From Rhodothermia bacterium (GTDB lineage: Bacteria; Bacteroidota; Rhodothermia; Balneolales; Balneolaceae), in the NCBI GenBank assembly GCA_030427885.1, contig JAUICM010000003.1, forward strand, positions 372,001 to 436,000: a DNA stretch of 64,000 bases, read 5' to 3'. Of this stretch, positions 35,772 through 44,591 are shown piece after piece. How positions within the stretch are numbered: position 1 is the stretch's first letter; each line of letters opens with the position of its first letter. The notes under the pieces are model-generated. The model saw only the letters and a list, made by a program, of their open reading frames with translations, was not told the DNA's origin and did no database searches. Position numbers and translations under genes: made by a program.

Positions 35772-37976
35772 TTATTTCTTGGGTTTTATAATGATTCCTG
35801 CCAAAGGAGGAACCGTGACCTGAACTTTGGCCGGTTGATTTTGCCATTCTCCCCATTCTGCATAAAGTGTGGCATCTCCCACATTGCTGCCGCCGTAATA
35901 TTCAGAGTCACTATTCATGATAATTTCATACTCTCCATCCTTCGGAACACCGATAGCATAGCCGTGATGAACAGTAGGCGTGAAATTTAACACAACTACA
36001 ACAAAATCTTCAGGATCTTTTGCTCTTCTTACAAAAGATATCACACTGTTATCTGCGTCATTAAAATCGATCCATTCAAATCCCTTCCAGTTAAAGTCTA
36101 CCTCATGCAGCGATGCCTCACTTTTGCTCAATAAATTCAGATCTTTAACTAATTTCTGCATGCCTATATGTTTCTCCCAGTCAAGCAGGTGCCAATCCAG
36201 CGATCTGGATTCACTCCATTCCTGCCACTGCCCGAATTCCGACCCCATAAACAAAAGTTTCTTTCCGGGATGTGCGTACATGTAAGTATAAATGAGCCTC
36301 AGGTTTGCAAACTTCTGCCAGTCATCTCCGGGCATTTTAGCCAGCATTGCCTGTTTCATATGCACCACTTCATCATGAGAAAACGGAAGGGTGAAATTCT
36401 CACTGAATGCATATATCAGGGAAAAAGTAAGTTCACCCTGATGATACTTTCTATAAATCGGATCTTTTTCAATATAGCTGAGAGTATCGTTCATCCAGCC
36501 CATATTCCATTTATAGTCGAACCCAAGCCCTCCTGTTTCGGTTGGGCGGGACACTCCACCCCATGAGGTAGATTCCTCCGCAAAGGTTATAACCCCCGGA
36601 AAATGATGATGAACGGAATCATTGAATTTTCTGAGGAAATCGATGGCTTCAATATTCTCCCGGCCTCCGTATTTATTTGGAATCCATTCTCCTTCTTTTC
36701 GGGAGTAATCTAAATATAACATGGATGCCACAGCATCAACCCGGAGCCCGTCGATATGGAATTTATCCATCCAGTAGAGCGCGTTTGATATCAAAAAGTT
36801 TTGCACTTCTGTGCGCCCGAAATTGAAAATACAGGTGCCCCAGTCCTTATGTTCACCCTGACGATCATCCTCATGCTCATATAATCCGGTACCATCAAAA
36901 CGGCGGAGACCATGGTCATCTTTCGCAAAATGAGCCGGAACCCAATCTACAATCACTCCCAGCCCGGCTTTATGGCACTCATCCACGAAGTACATGAAAT
37001 CGTGCGGGCTTCCAAACCTGCTTGTTGGTGCATAATACCCTGTGATCTGGTATCCCCATGACGGATCGTAAGGATGCTCTGCGATGGGTAACAATTCGAT
37101 ATGAGTATACCCCATGTCTGAAACATAGGGAACCAGCTCATCAGCCAGTTCGCGATAGCTCAGAAATCCCGGATCTTCATCCACTTTCCTTTTCCAGGAT
37201 CCGGCATGGATTTCATAAATAGATAATGGCCGGTCGTGAGCCTGAGTTTTTTCACGGGTATCAAGCCATTTTTTATCTCCCCATTTATATCCATCCAGTT
37301 CATATACTTTTGAGGCGGTACCGGGGCGCAACTCAGCACTAAATGCAAAGGGATCCGATTTTATCAGTGGCGGGTCCTGCACGGGAGTCTTGATCTCATA
37401 CTTATAAAAATCACCTTCATCAACGTGTGGGATAAATATCTCCCAAAGCCCCTGATCGTGATATTTTCTCATCCGATGAACACGGCCATCCCAATTATTG
37501 AACGAGCCAACTACACTTACCCGGCTTGCGCTGGGAGCAGAGACAACAAAATGCGTTCCTTCGACTGAGCCTACTTTCTTAATATGCGCGCCCATAAAAT
37601 GATACGCCTGCTTGTGATTTCCTTCTCCCCAAAGCTGAAGGTCAAAATCTTCCACCATTCTGTCAAAAGCATAGGCATCAGAAACAGTGAACTTATCCCC
37701 ATCATAGGGCTCTACTGTAATCGTATAATCAGCTTTTGTTTTGCGCCGGCTGAATACATGCTCAAATAATCCTTCTTGCGAAAGCCGGTCTAATTCTATT
37801 GGCTTTGCCTTACCAATATTGACGAATACTTTCTTTGCTTCAGGACGAAAAACCCGCAGCACAAGTTTTTCTTTTTTTTCAATGGTTTCCTGATGCATTC
37901 CCAGAACAGAGAATGGGTCTCCGTGTGATCCATCAGAAAGTGAATTAATTATTTCCGCCGCTAGTGTTGAACTCAT
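35772..37976 (-). CDS. glgB: 1,4-alpha-glucan branching enzyme
   Basis: About 734 residues from ATG 37976 (MSSTLAAEIINSLSDGSHGD); the open frame runs on to 38057 but that part is AT-rich upstream sequence. GH13 with N1 and CBM48 domains, 'IELLPIAEHPYDPSWGYQ', nucleophile Asp in 'GLRVDAVASMLYLDYSR', Glu in 'FAEESTSWGG', 'PFSHDEVVH' and 'KLLFMGSEFGQWQEW'. It makes alpha-1,6 branches in glycogen. First gene of a probable seven-gene minus-strand run with malQ, comA and envelope genes. Confidence 0.96.
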   Translation of the reverse strand: MSSTLAAEIINSLSDGSHGDPFSVLGMHQETIEKKEKLVLRVFRPEAKKVFVNIGKAKPIELDRLSQEGLFEHVFSRRKTKADYTITVEPYDGDKFTVSDAYAFDRMVEDFDLQLWGEGNHKQAYHFMGAHIKKVGSVEGTHFVVSAPSASRVSVVGSFNNWDGRVHRMRKYHDQGLWEIFIPHVDEGDFYKYEIKTPVQDPPLIKSDPFAFSAELRPGTASKVYELDGYKWGDKKWLDTREKTQAHDRPLSIYEIHAGSWKRKVDEDPGFLSYRELADELVPYVSDMGYTHIELLPIAEHPYDPSWGYQITGYYAPTSRFGSPHDFMYFVDECHKAGLGVIVDWVPAHFAKDDHGLRRFDGTGLYEHEDDRQGEHKDWGTCIFNFGRTEVQNFLISNALYWMDKFHIDGLRVDAVASMLYLDYSRKEGEWIPNKYGGRENIEAIDFLRKFNDSVHHHFPGVITFAEESTSWGGVSRPTETGGLGFDYKWNMGWMNDTLSYIEKDPIYRKYHQGELTFSLIYAFSENFTLPFSHDEVVHMKQAMLAKMPGDDWQKFANLRLIYTYMYAHPGKKLLFMGSEFGQWQEWSESRSLDWHLLDWEKHIGMQKLVKDLNLLSKSEASLHEVDFNWKGFEWIDFNDADNSVISFVRRAKDPEDFVVVVLNFTPTVHHGYAIGVPKDGEYEIIMNSDSEYYGGSNVGDATLYAEWGEWQNQPAKVQVTVPPLAGIIIKPKK

Positions 37977-38081
37977 AGGATCAGTTAGGTGTGAAGGACG
38001 AAAAAAGATACAAATTTTGACCAAAACCTTAAGGCAGGATTTGGCGTGTGTTTCCAATGTAGTGATTGTCTATTTTTGGGC

Positions 38082-39308
38082 ATGGACAACACCGGATTCA
38101 TTGCGAGGAGATACCTGTTTTCGAGAAAACATATCTCTTTGATCTCAACTCTTACCTATATCAGTATCATTGGCGTTACTATCGGAACGGCATTACTCAT
38201 TGTAGTGATGTCGATCCTTAACGGATTCTTTGATGTGGTTAAGAACATGTTGCTTTCCTACGATCCCGATGTGCGCATTGAAGCTTCAGGAACTCCCACA
38301 TTCAGCCAAAATGAAGCCCTGATGAATGAACTGGCTTCAATACCTGAGATCGTAATCGCCTCACCTTATATGGAAGGAAAAGCTATCCTTGCCAATGATA
38401 GCAAGAAAAATGAAGTGGTTGATGTGCGCGGAATAGATACCGAAAGCTTCTTCAAACTTGTGGATATCGAAGAAAGTGTGACCTCAGGCGTGTTTGATGT
38501 TTCAGTACGAAACCGGCAACCGGGCATTATTATTCATGAACAGATGAGATCAGATATGAGGCTTCGGGTTGGGGATGAGGTTGCGCTCTTAAGCCCCGCT
38601 GGAATGAAGCGGGCACTTACCCAGATAACCGTACCAAGAACCTATAGATTTGAAGTACGAGGCGCATATTTTCTCCAACAGATAGCAGACGCTCCTAAAG
38701 TCTTCGTTGATATTGAAGCAGCGCGGCGCCTTTTCGATGTGAGACGCGGAATTTCCGGGATTGATATTAAGCTTACCCGCAATGAGGACGCTGCACGCGT
38801 TAAAGAAATACTTGAATCGCGCCTTGGCGATGAATATAAAATATCAACCTGGTACGATCTTCAGAAACCATTGTATGATGTTATGTACCTGGAGAAGTGG
38901 GGCGCTTTTGTGATTCTTATGATCATCGTGATCGTTGCTGTATTGAATATTATCGGATCTCTCACCATGATAGTGATTCAGAAACGTCGCGACATCGGAA
39001 TCCTTATCTCAATGGGATATTCGAAATCATCGATCAAAACTATTTTCCGCAAGCAAGGTCTTTACATTGGGCTGATCGGCTGCGGAATTGGTGGTGTTCT
39101 TGGATTTGGCTTCTGCTGGATACAACAACAATTTGGAATACTGAAACTTTCTTCAGCTTTTGTGATCAATGCCTATCCCGTTGACGTTCAGTTACTGGAT
39201 ATCGTGATCATACTTACCGGAAGTCTTCTGTTATGTCTTGCTGCCAGCTGGTTTCCCTCTAAACGCGCCTCTGAGATCCAGCCAGCCGAAGCAGTACGAT
39301 TTGAATAA
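38082..39308 (+). CDS. LolC/LolE-type ABC transporter permease
   Basis: About 408 residues from ATG 38082 (MDNTGFIARRYLFSRKHIS); an upstream in-frame ATG at 38046 gives a Cys-rich non-membrane extension and is less likely. One N-terminal membrane helix ('ISIIGVTIGTALLIVVMSILNGF'-type, split), a periplasmic MacB-like domain (about 50-265) and three C-terminal helices of the FtsX domain, ending 'ASEIQPAEAVRFE'. Such permeases release lipoproteins from the inner membrane with LolD. The ATPase is not adjacent. TATTTTTG at 38071-38078 resembles a -7 box very near the start, so a very short leader is possible. Confidence 0.88.
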   Translation: MDNTGFIARRYLFSRKHISLISTLTYISIIGVTIGTALLIVVMSILNGFFDVVKNMLLSYDPDVRIEASGTPTFSQNEALMNELASIPEIVIASPYMEGKAILANDSKKNEVVDVRGIDTESFFKLVDIEESVTSGVFDVSVRNRQPGIIIHEQMRSDMRLRVGDEVALLSPAGMKRALTQITVPRTYRFEVRGAYFLQQIADAPKVFVDIEAARRLFDVRRGISGIDIKLTRNEDAARVKEILESRLGDEYKISTWYDLQKPLYDVMYLEKWGAFVILMIIVIVAVLNIIGSLTMIVIQKRRDIGILISMGYSKSSIKTIFRKQGLYIGLIGCGIGGVLGFGFCWIQQQFGILKLSSAFVINAYPVDVQLLDIVIILTGSLLLCLAASWFPSKRASEIQPAEAVRFE

Positions 39309-39357
39309 TGCCGTTTTCCAGTAGTTTCAGGCAACAACTATCAAGTTATAAAACAGG

Positions 39358-41043
39358 CTACTGCTCGTTATACACATCCGGGAGATCGTTCTCATAAAGT
39401 ATCACATCGCCAGGGGTGGCTATTTCTCTTACAATGTCATTTGCCTCGAACAAGCTGCTCACTACTCTCACATTTTCCATCGAATCTGACTCTTCTTCAA
39501 TTCCCTGTTTTATAGGAATTGCTCTTTCTTCGCCAACTAAAATGACAAGATCCAGCTTAGCTCTGGCTATGGCATTACCAAAGTTTTTGTTCTCTTCTGC
39601 TTCCAACTCCCCAAGCTCTATCATACCCGGTGTAATGATGATCCGCTTTCCTGAATTAAACTGTCCAAGGATCTCCACCGCATTTTTTGCGCCAACGGGA
39701 TTTGAATTAAAGGCATCGTCAATCACAAAAATATCCCCTTGCTGCTTTAATTCCAGCCTGTGTTCCACTGGTTCGATCGCTTTCGCTGCAATAGCCATTG
39801 TCTTTGGACGAATCCCCATATGATGAGCTACTCCTATAGCCAGAAGCATATTCTGAACATTATGAGCTCCCAGTAATCTGGTTTGAAACTGTTGCTTTTC
39901 GCCATTGAAATCTATTTCAAAATGAGATCCTGATGTATCATAGGAGATATCTCCAGCTTGTATGCTTCCCGAAGAAAGGCCCACTAATATCCGGGTTATT
40001 TCGGTGCGGCCTTCTCCCATCTTTGAAACCCGGGGGTCATCAGCATTCAAAACCGCAACCCCACCGGAATCCAGATTATCAACCAAGGTCCCTTTTTCTT
40101 TAGCAATCACATCCTGAGACCCGAAAGTTTCCAGATGTGCCACTCCTACATTCGTAACAATTGAGATGTCTGGTCTGGCGATATCACATAGTTCCTGAAT
40201 ATTACCTGCATAACGGGCTCCCATTTCCAGGATCAGGATCTGATGATGTGACTGAAGATCATTATTGATGACTTTACAGATTCCCATCGGGGTGTTAAAA
40301 CTGCCCGGAGTTGAACACACGCTGTACCGCTCCTTCAGAAGATCCCGGATCATGAACTTGGTACTGGTTTTACCATAGCTTCCGGTAATGGCGATTACTT
40401 TCAGGTGCGGCATGGAAGCCAGCTTCTTCCGGGCCTGTTTTTTAAAACCATTCTGTATGTATAGTTCGATTGGTTTGGTTAACCAGCTTCCGGCAAGTAC
40501 TGTAAATGGAATAATGATCGCTCCGAAAATCCATCCGAAAACCAGAAGCACCACATCAAAAGAAAGGAGTCCGGAGTCGTAGGTCGGGACGTGCTTCCAA
40601 AGAAAGGGAAGAATTCCAGTATATGACCAGACGGTAAAGTATAAAGGAGAGAAAAAACAGAAGATCAGAACCGGGATCATCAAGCGTTTAACCCGGGCGG
40701 TAAAAACCAGAGGCTTCTTAACTTTATCAGCCTTGTACCGGCCTACCGGACCAAACCAGAAAAACGCCCAGGAAAATAAACCTACTGCAAGTGCCGAGTT
40801 AGTGATCTCAACTTCAAGCCAGTCAAAACCTACTACAACAACGAATAGTAAAATATTATAGAGAGCCAGATCGCCCGGAATTACTTTGTCTTCCCAATGA
40901 TCCCTAAGCCAATGTCGGTACTCATTGTGTTTGTAGCCTACTTGCTGGAATACATGAAGAAAAAACCGAATCCGGTACCAGAAAAAACGCAGCAGAACCA
41001 GACAAAACAGAAATGATACGTAGTCAATAATAGAGTGATACAA
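39358..41043 (-). CDS. MurF-like Mur ligase fused to N-terminal membrane helices
   Basis: 561 residues. Residues 1-205 hold about five hydrophobic segments (near 5-22, 62-78, 84-100, 121-142, 160-188). After a basic stretch the Mur ligase core begins: P-loop ITGSYGKTSTK (219-229), 'ILEMGARYAGNIQEL', 'NVGVAHLETFGS', 'AVLNADDPRV', 'LLGAHNVQNMLLAIGVA', 'IDDAFNSNP' and 'ITPGMIELG', all typical of MurF. The ordinary MurF N-terminal UDP-MurNAc-binding domain is absent, replaced by the membrane part. The substrate may be a lipid-linked or otherwise different precursor; that is inference. Confidence 0.88.
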   Translation of the reverse strand: MYHSIIDYVSFLFCLVLLRFFWYRIRFFLHVFQQVGYKHNEYRHWLRDHWEDKVIPGDLALYNILLFVVVVGFDWLEVEITNSALAVGLFSWAFFWFGPVGRYKADKVKKPLVFTARVKRLMIPVLIFCFFSPLYFTVWSYTGILPFLWKHVPTYDSGLLSFDVVLLVFGWIFGAIIIPFTVLAGSWLTKPIELYIQNGFKKQARKKLASMPHLKVIAITGSYGKTSTKFMIRDLLKERYSVCSTPGSFNTPMGICKVINNDLQSHHQILILEMGARYAGNIQELCDIARPDISIVTNVGVAHLETFGSQDVIAKEKGTLVDNLDSGGVAVLNADDPRVSKMGEGRTEITRILVGLSSGSIQAGDISYDTSGSHFEIDFNGEKQQFQTRLLGAHNVQNMLLAIGVAHHMGIRPKTMAIAAKAIEPVEHRLELKQQGDIFVIDDAFNSNPVGAKNAVEILGQFNSGKRIIITPGMIELGELEAEENKNFGNAIARAKLDLVILVGEERAIPIKQGIEEESDSMENVRVVSSLFEANDIVREIATPGDVILYENDLPDVYNEQ

Positions 41044-41248
41044 GGTTCAGCCGATTCTTTTATTTGTTGAGGTAAGTCTGGGTGTCATATTCACCCATTG
41101 CCTATAATTTTGTTCCAATATTAAAACGAATATATGAAATATATCAACGGATGGCTGTTACCAACTCTGACTGAAATATTCCTGCTTACAGCCTGTTAAT
41201 TCTCACCCGATATTTTGATAAACCATTGCCTCCTTATACTTTATTCTT

Positions 41249-42109
41249 ATGAAATTTCAGTCAATGATACTTCTTCCCCTGTTAACCCTATTATTACAAT
41301 GTGATTCGCATAGTAAAATTACCAGTCCCAGAACTATTGATCTGTGGCCAGGCCGTGATCATACTATCCCGAATAATGAAGTCCCGGAACCTTCCCGCGG
41401 TGATAGTGTGATCCGGATTTCAGTGAAGAATCCCTCTTTAACCATTTATCCGGTTACTGACTCAGATGCTCCCACACCAGCAGTATTGATCTTCCCGGGA
41501 GGCGGATATGCTTACATGGCAGTGAATAAAGAAGGCACAGACGTAGCAAAGTGGTTGAATACCCTTGGTATCACTGCCGTTTTGGTGAAATACTCCACCC
41601 CTGATAAACGGACAGAAGCATTTCACGATGGTCAGCGAGCAATCCGTTTGGTCCGAAGTCACTCAAAAGAATGGAATATTGATCCTGACAGGATAGGGGT
41701 GATTGGATTCTCAGCTGGCGGTCACCTGGCTGCTCGTCTCAGTTCCGACTTCAATAATGAATCTTACTCAAAGATCGATGATGCTGACCTGTTAAGTTCC
41801 CGCCCTGATTTTTCCATACTGATGTATCCTGCTTATCTGGATAACAAAGAGAAAAGTGCTGTTGCAGACGAAATTCCTGTCTCAGCAAATATTCCACCCA
41901 CTTTCATAGTTCAAACAAGGGATGACATCAATTTTGTGGATGGGACCATTTTATACGATAAAGAACTGGAGAATGCAGGAGTATCGGTTGAGTTCCAACT
42001 ATACGAAAGTGGCGGTCATGGTTATGGGATTTGGCAAAATGAATATGCGGTTTCTAACTGGCCTGACAGTGCTGCCTCATGGCTTGGCGGTATTGATGTT
42101 ATTCAATAA
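41249..42109 (+). CDS. Lipoprotein alpha/beta hydrolase (BD-FAE/acetyl-esterase-like)
   Basis: 286 residues, signal with lipobox LLLQC (Cys18). 'VLIFPGGGYAYMAVNKEG' is the oxyanion HGGG-type region, the nucleophile elbow is GFSAGGH, and the acid and His are likely in 'RDDINFVDG' and 'ESGGHGYG'. The arrangement matches esterases of the xylanase-linked acetyl/feruloyl esterase group. The window upstream (41044-41248) is AT-rich and holds no gene. Anchored in the envelope; substrate unknown, perhaps plant or microbial polysaccharide esters. Confidence 0.83.
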   Translation: MKFQSMILLPLLTLLLQCDSHSKITSPRTIDLWPGRDHTIPNNEVPEPSRGDSVIRISVKNPSLTIYPVTDSDAPTPAVLIFPGGGYAYMAVNKEGTDVAKWLNTLGITAVLVKYSTPDKRTEAFHDGQRAIRLVRSHSKEWNIDPDRIGVIGFSAGGHLAARLSSDFNNESYSKIDDADLLSSRPDFSILMYPAYLDNKEKSAVADEIPVSANIPPTFIVQTRDDINFVDGTILYDKELENAGVSVEFQLYESGGHGYGIWQNEYAVSNWPDSAASWLGGIDVIQ

Positions 42110-42122
42110 TAATGAGATTGAT

Positions 42123-43085
42123 ATGAGAACTATACCTGTTTCAATATTATGCTCTATCATGTTGTTTCTCCTTCTGACAAAATGTAATAATAGCCCAGGA
42201 GATTTTACCAGTAGATATATTGACACTCCGGATAACGAATACCTGCATTTTGAAATTTATGGTGATTCTCAGGATACTTTAGTTGTTGTTCATGGCGGAC
42301 CAGGAGCCGGGATCCAATCTATATTACCTTCTGTTAAACCCCTGTCAAAGGATTTTACTCTTATTTTGTATGACCAGCGTGGAGGAGGACTTTCTGCATT
42401 ACCAGAGGATACCACTAAACTATCCGCTGAATTTTTCACCAGCGATCTTGAATCAGTAAGAAGTCACTTTGGGATTTCCAAAATGAACATACTGGCACAT
42501 TCCTTTGGAGCGATAATTGTAGCAGAATATTTAAAAAAATACCCTGAAAGAATAAGCAAACTGGTTTTACACGCAGCTACTGGCCCTTCCAGAAAACTGG
42601 CTGCTCAATATTATTCAGAGTCCCAAAAAGCCTTCAACCCAAATATCGATCTTGAACTAGATAGAAAGGCCGGAGAGTTATTATTCGGTTTATTGGACGG
42701 CACTTCTGAATCCCCAATGGCAGATTGCATTGAATTTGAAAGGATCAGCAAGGTAATTGCAGAGATTAATGGTGAACCGACCAGTTATCAGGGAACCACG
42801 TGTAGTGGGACTGACAACTCTGTAAAATATTATTACCAATACACTGCCCAATATTCTTCCGATAGTTACGGACCCTGGGATTATACCTCCACACTTAAAC
42901 ATCTTAACACCAAAGTATTGGTGCTTTTTGGAGAACAGGATTCTTCAGGACTGAGTATGCAGGAACAATGGGTAAATAGCTTTTCAAAAAGTTCTCTTGA
43001 GAGAATCCCGGATTCCGGTAAGGATGTTTTATCGGGAAATCCACAGCAATCTATTCCTTTGATTACAGAATTTCTTAGGAATTAA
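42123..43085 (+). CDS. Lipoprotein alpha/beta hydrolase (proline iminopeptidase-like), His missing
   Basis: 320 residues from ATG 42123 (MRTIPVSILCS); the frame is open far upstream but inside the previous gene. Lipobox LLLTKC (Cys21). 'VVVHGGPGAGIQSILP' and 'LILYDQRGGGLS' are typical of the S33 prolyl aminopeptidase branch; nucleophile elbow is AHSFGA, with Ala for the first Gly. 'VLVLFGEQDSSG' gives the Asp. Where a GH with catalytic His is expected, the sequence is IPDSGKDVLSGNPQQS, with Lys. It may be inactive or use another residue. 13 bases after the preceding esterase gene. Confidence 0.8.
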   Translation: MRTIPVSILCSIMLFLLLTKCNNSPGDFTSRYIDTPDNEYLHFEIYGDSQDTLVVVHGGPGAGIQSILPSVKPLSKDFTLILYDQRGGGLSALPEDTTKLSAEFFTSDLESVRSHFGISKMNILAHSFGAIIVAEYLKKYPERISKLVLHAATGPSRKLAAQYYSESQKAFNPNIDLELDRKAGELLFGLLDGTSESPMADCIEFERISKVIAEINGEPTSYQGTTCSGTDNSVKYYYQYTAQYSSDSYGPWDYTSTLKHLNTKVLVLFGEQDSSGLSMQEQWVNSFSKSSLERIPDSGKDVLSGNPQQSIPLITEFLRN

Positions 43086-43173
43086 GCCTTTCATAATACC
43101 CATATCCGGGGGCTTCCTGTTTTGAATGCGGTTACCTATATTAAGCCATAATTGGCAAAAAAATCGGGGAAAT

Positions 43174-44346
43174 ATGAGATACAGTTTACTTTTAATTGTG
43201 TGGCTAGCTTTAGGTATTAATTCTGTTCAGGCGCAAGAAGATTATGAGGTATATCGTGATTCTATGAATGCTGCACTGGAAGGCTTTAAAGCTAATTTCG
43301 GAAAAGAGATAGCAGACACCGAAGGAGAATACAAAGCCTATGCTGCTATGATGAAACAAGAGTTTCAAAATTATAAAGATGAAATGGAGCGTATGTGGGG
43401 AGATTTTAAAGAGCGCTCCAAAACTGAATGGGTCGAGTATATGAATGGGGGCACTACCCGTGTACAAACCAATTTTGAGACCGGACAGGTTACTGTTGAA
43501 GTAATTGTGGAAGAACCCGAAGATGTAGAAGAAGAAATTGAGGATCTTCCTGAAAAAGTAGTTCAAACCATACAGTCTCAGGGTACACAGATGGGATTTG
43601 AGTCTGATGACACACCTGATGAAGCTCCTGCTCTGGAAGAACCTGTCTTAAAAGATCAGGTTGATAAAGAACCTGAAGAAACTAATGAAGATTTTGCTGA
43701 GCGTATTACCGAAAATAATGTTCAGCAGACTACCGTAACAGGTCTTGATGGCGTTAAAAGAACAGTTTTAACCGTCAATTTTGCATTGGCTCCTAACCAT
43801 ATTCAAACAAGAGCGGAAAAAGTCTCCAGTCATGTGTATGATTTTTCGGAGGAGTATGAGCTCGATCCGCCTTTGGTATTTGCCATCATACACACAGAGT
43901 CCTACTTCAATCCGATGGCAGCCTCTGCTGCAAATGCATATGGATTAATGCAGTTGGTTCCGACAAGCGGAGGTCGGGACGCCTATCGCAAAGTGTTTAA
44001 GAAAGATGGTATCCCAACGAAAAAATTCCTTTTCGAGCCTGATAATAATGTAAAGCTTGGGTGTGCATATGTGAACATTCTTATCAATGATTACCTGAAA
44101 GATGTGAAATCCAGCAAGACTAAATTGTACATGGCTATTTCCGCCTATAACACCGGAGTAGGAAATGTTTATAAAGCTTATGACCCCAGCAGAAGCAAAT
44201 CAAAAGCCATGAGAAAACTGGAAACAATGAGTGATCAGGAGAACTATGATTTCCTGATCGCAAATCTTCCTTATGAAGAAACCCGCGGATACCTGGAGAA
44301 AGTGGTGAGCCGCTCTAAGCTCTATGAAGGCTGGAGTAATAAGTAA
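43174..44346 (+). CDS. MltC-like lytic murein transglycosylase
   Basis: About 390 residues from ATG 43174, which has GGGGAAAT just upstream; a Met 48 bases earlier is in frame. Signal peptide ends at VQAQ, with no lipobox (E. coli MltC is a lipoprotein). Part 1 is a helical, acidic DUF3393-like region (about 20-190); part 2 is an SLT domain: catalytic Glu in 'FAIIHTESYFNPMAAS', 'NAYGLMQLVPTSGGRDAY' and 'AISAYNTGVGNVYKAY'. It cleaves the glycan strands of peptidoglycan, leaving 1,6-anhydro ends. Two bases separate it from the zinc-ribbon gene. Confidence 0.9.
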   Translation: MRYSLLLIVWLALGINSVQAQEDYEVYRDSMNAALEGFKANFGKEIADTEGEYKAYAAMMKQEFQNYKDEMERMWGDFKERSKTEWVEYMNGGTTRVQTNFETGQVTVEVIVEEPEDVEEEIEDLPEKVVQTIQSQGTQMGFESDDTPDEAPALEEPVLKDQVDKEPEETNEDFAERITENNVQQTTVTGLDGVKRTVLTVNFALAPNHIQTRAEKVSSHVYDFSEEYELDPPLVFAIIHTESYFNPMAASAANAYGLMQLVPTSGGRDAYRKVFKKDGIPTKKFLFEPDNNVKLGCAYVNILINDYLKDVKSSKTKLYMAISAYNTGVGNVYKAYDPSRSKSKAMRKLETMSDQENYDFLIANLPYEETRGYLEKVVSRSKLYEGWSNK

Positions 44347-44348
44347 TA

Positions 44349-44591
44349 ATGGTTAAATCTCTTATTCTTATTCTGGCATTCGGTGTGATCATTGGGCTAT
44401 TAATTTTAAAAATATGGCCTAAATCCGGCAAGTTTGGTATCAACACTAAGGAGGTTGTATGCCCTTCATGTAGCGAAACAATGCCTCGGGTTCGTAAACC
44501 CGCAAATTTGCAGCAAGCCTTATGGGGTGGATGGACTTGTCCTAATTGTGGTGCTGAGCTTGATAAATATGGGAAGGTGAGAGAATTATGA
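44349..44591 (+). CDS. Small membrane protein with a zinc ribbon
   Basis: 80 residues: one N-terminal membrane helix (about 4-23), then CPSC (38-41) and CPNC (66-69), a two-knuckle zinc ribbon, with a tail DKYGKVREL. Zinc ribbon faces the cytoplasm if the N-terminus is outside, not decided here. Not a recognised family. It begins two bases after the transglycosylase stop and may help that enzyme or simply share its transcript. Its TGA abuts the stop of the universal stress gene. Confidence 0.78.
   Translation: MVKSLILILAFGVIIGLLILKIWPKSGKFGINTKEVVCPSCSETMPRVRKPANLQQALWGGWTCPNCGAELDKYGKVREL

Noticed and set aside
35767-35856. Longer N-terminus of MalQ reaching into glgB
   Set aside because: The added 30 residues are unlike the enzyme family, and the ATG at 35766 fits the conserved start and the 5-base gap after glgB.
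37977-38057. Longer N-terminus of GlgB
   Set aside because: The extra residues are Cys/Phe-rich and come from the upstream promoter region; the Met at 37976 fits branching enzymes.
41922-42122. 67-residue extension of the second hydrolase
   Set aside because: It lies inside the preceding gene in another frame; the ATG at 42123 begins a proper lipoprotein signal.
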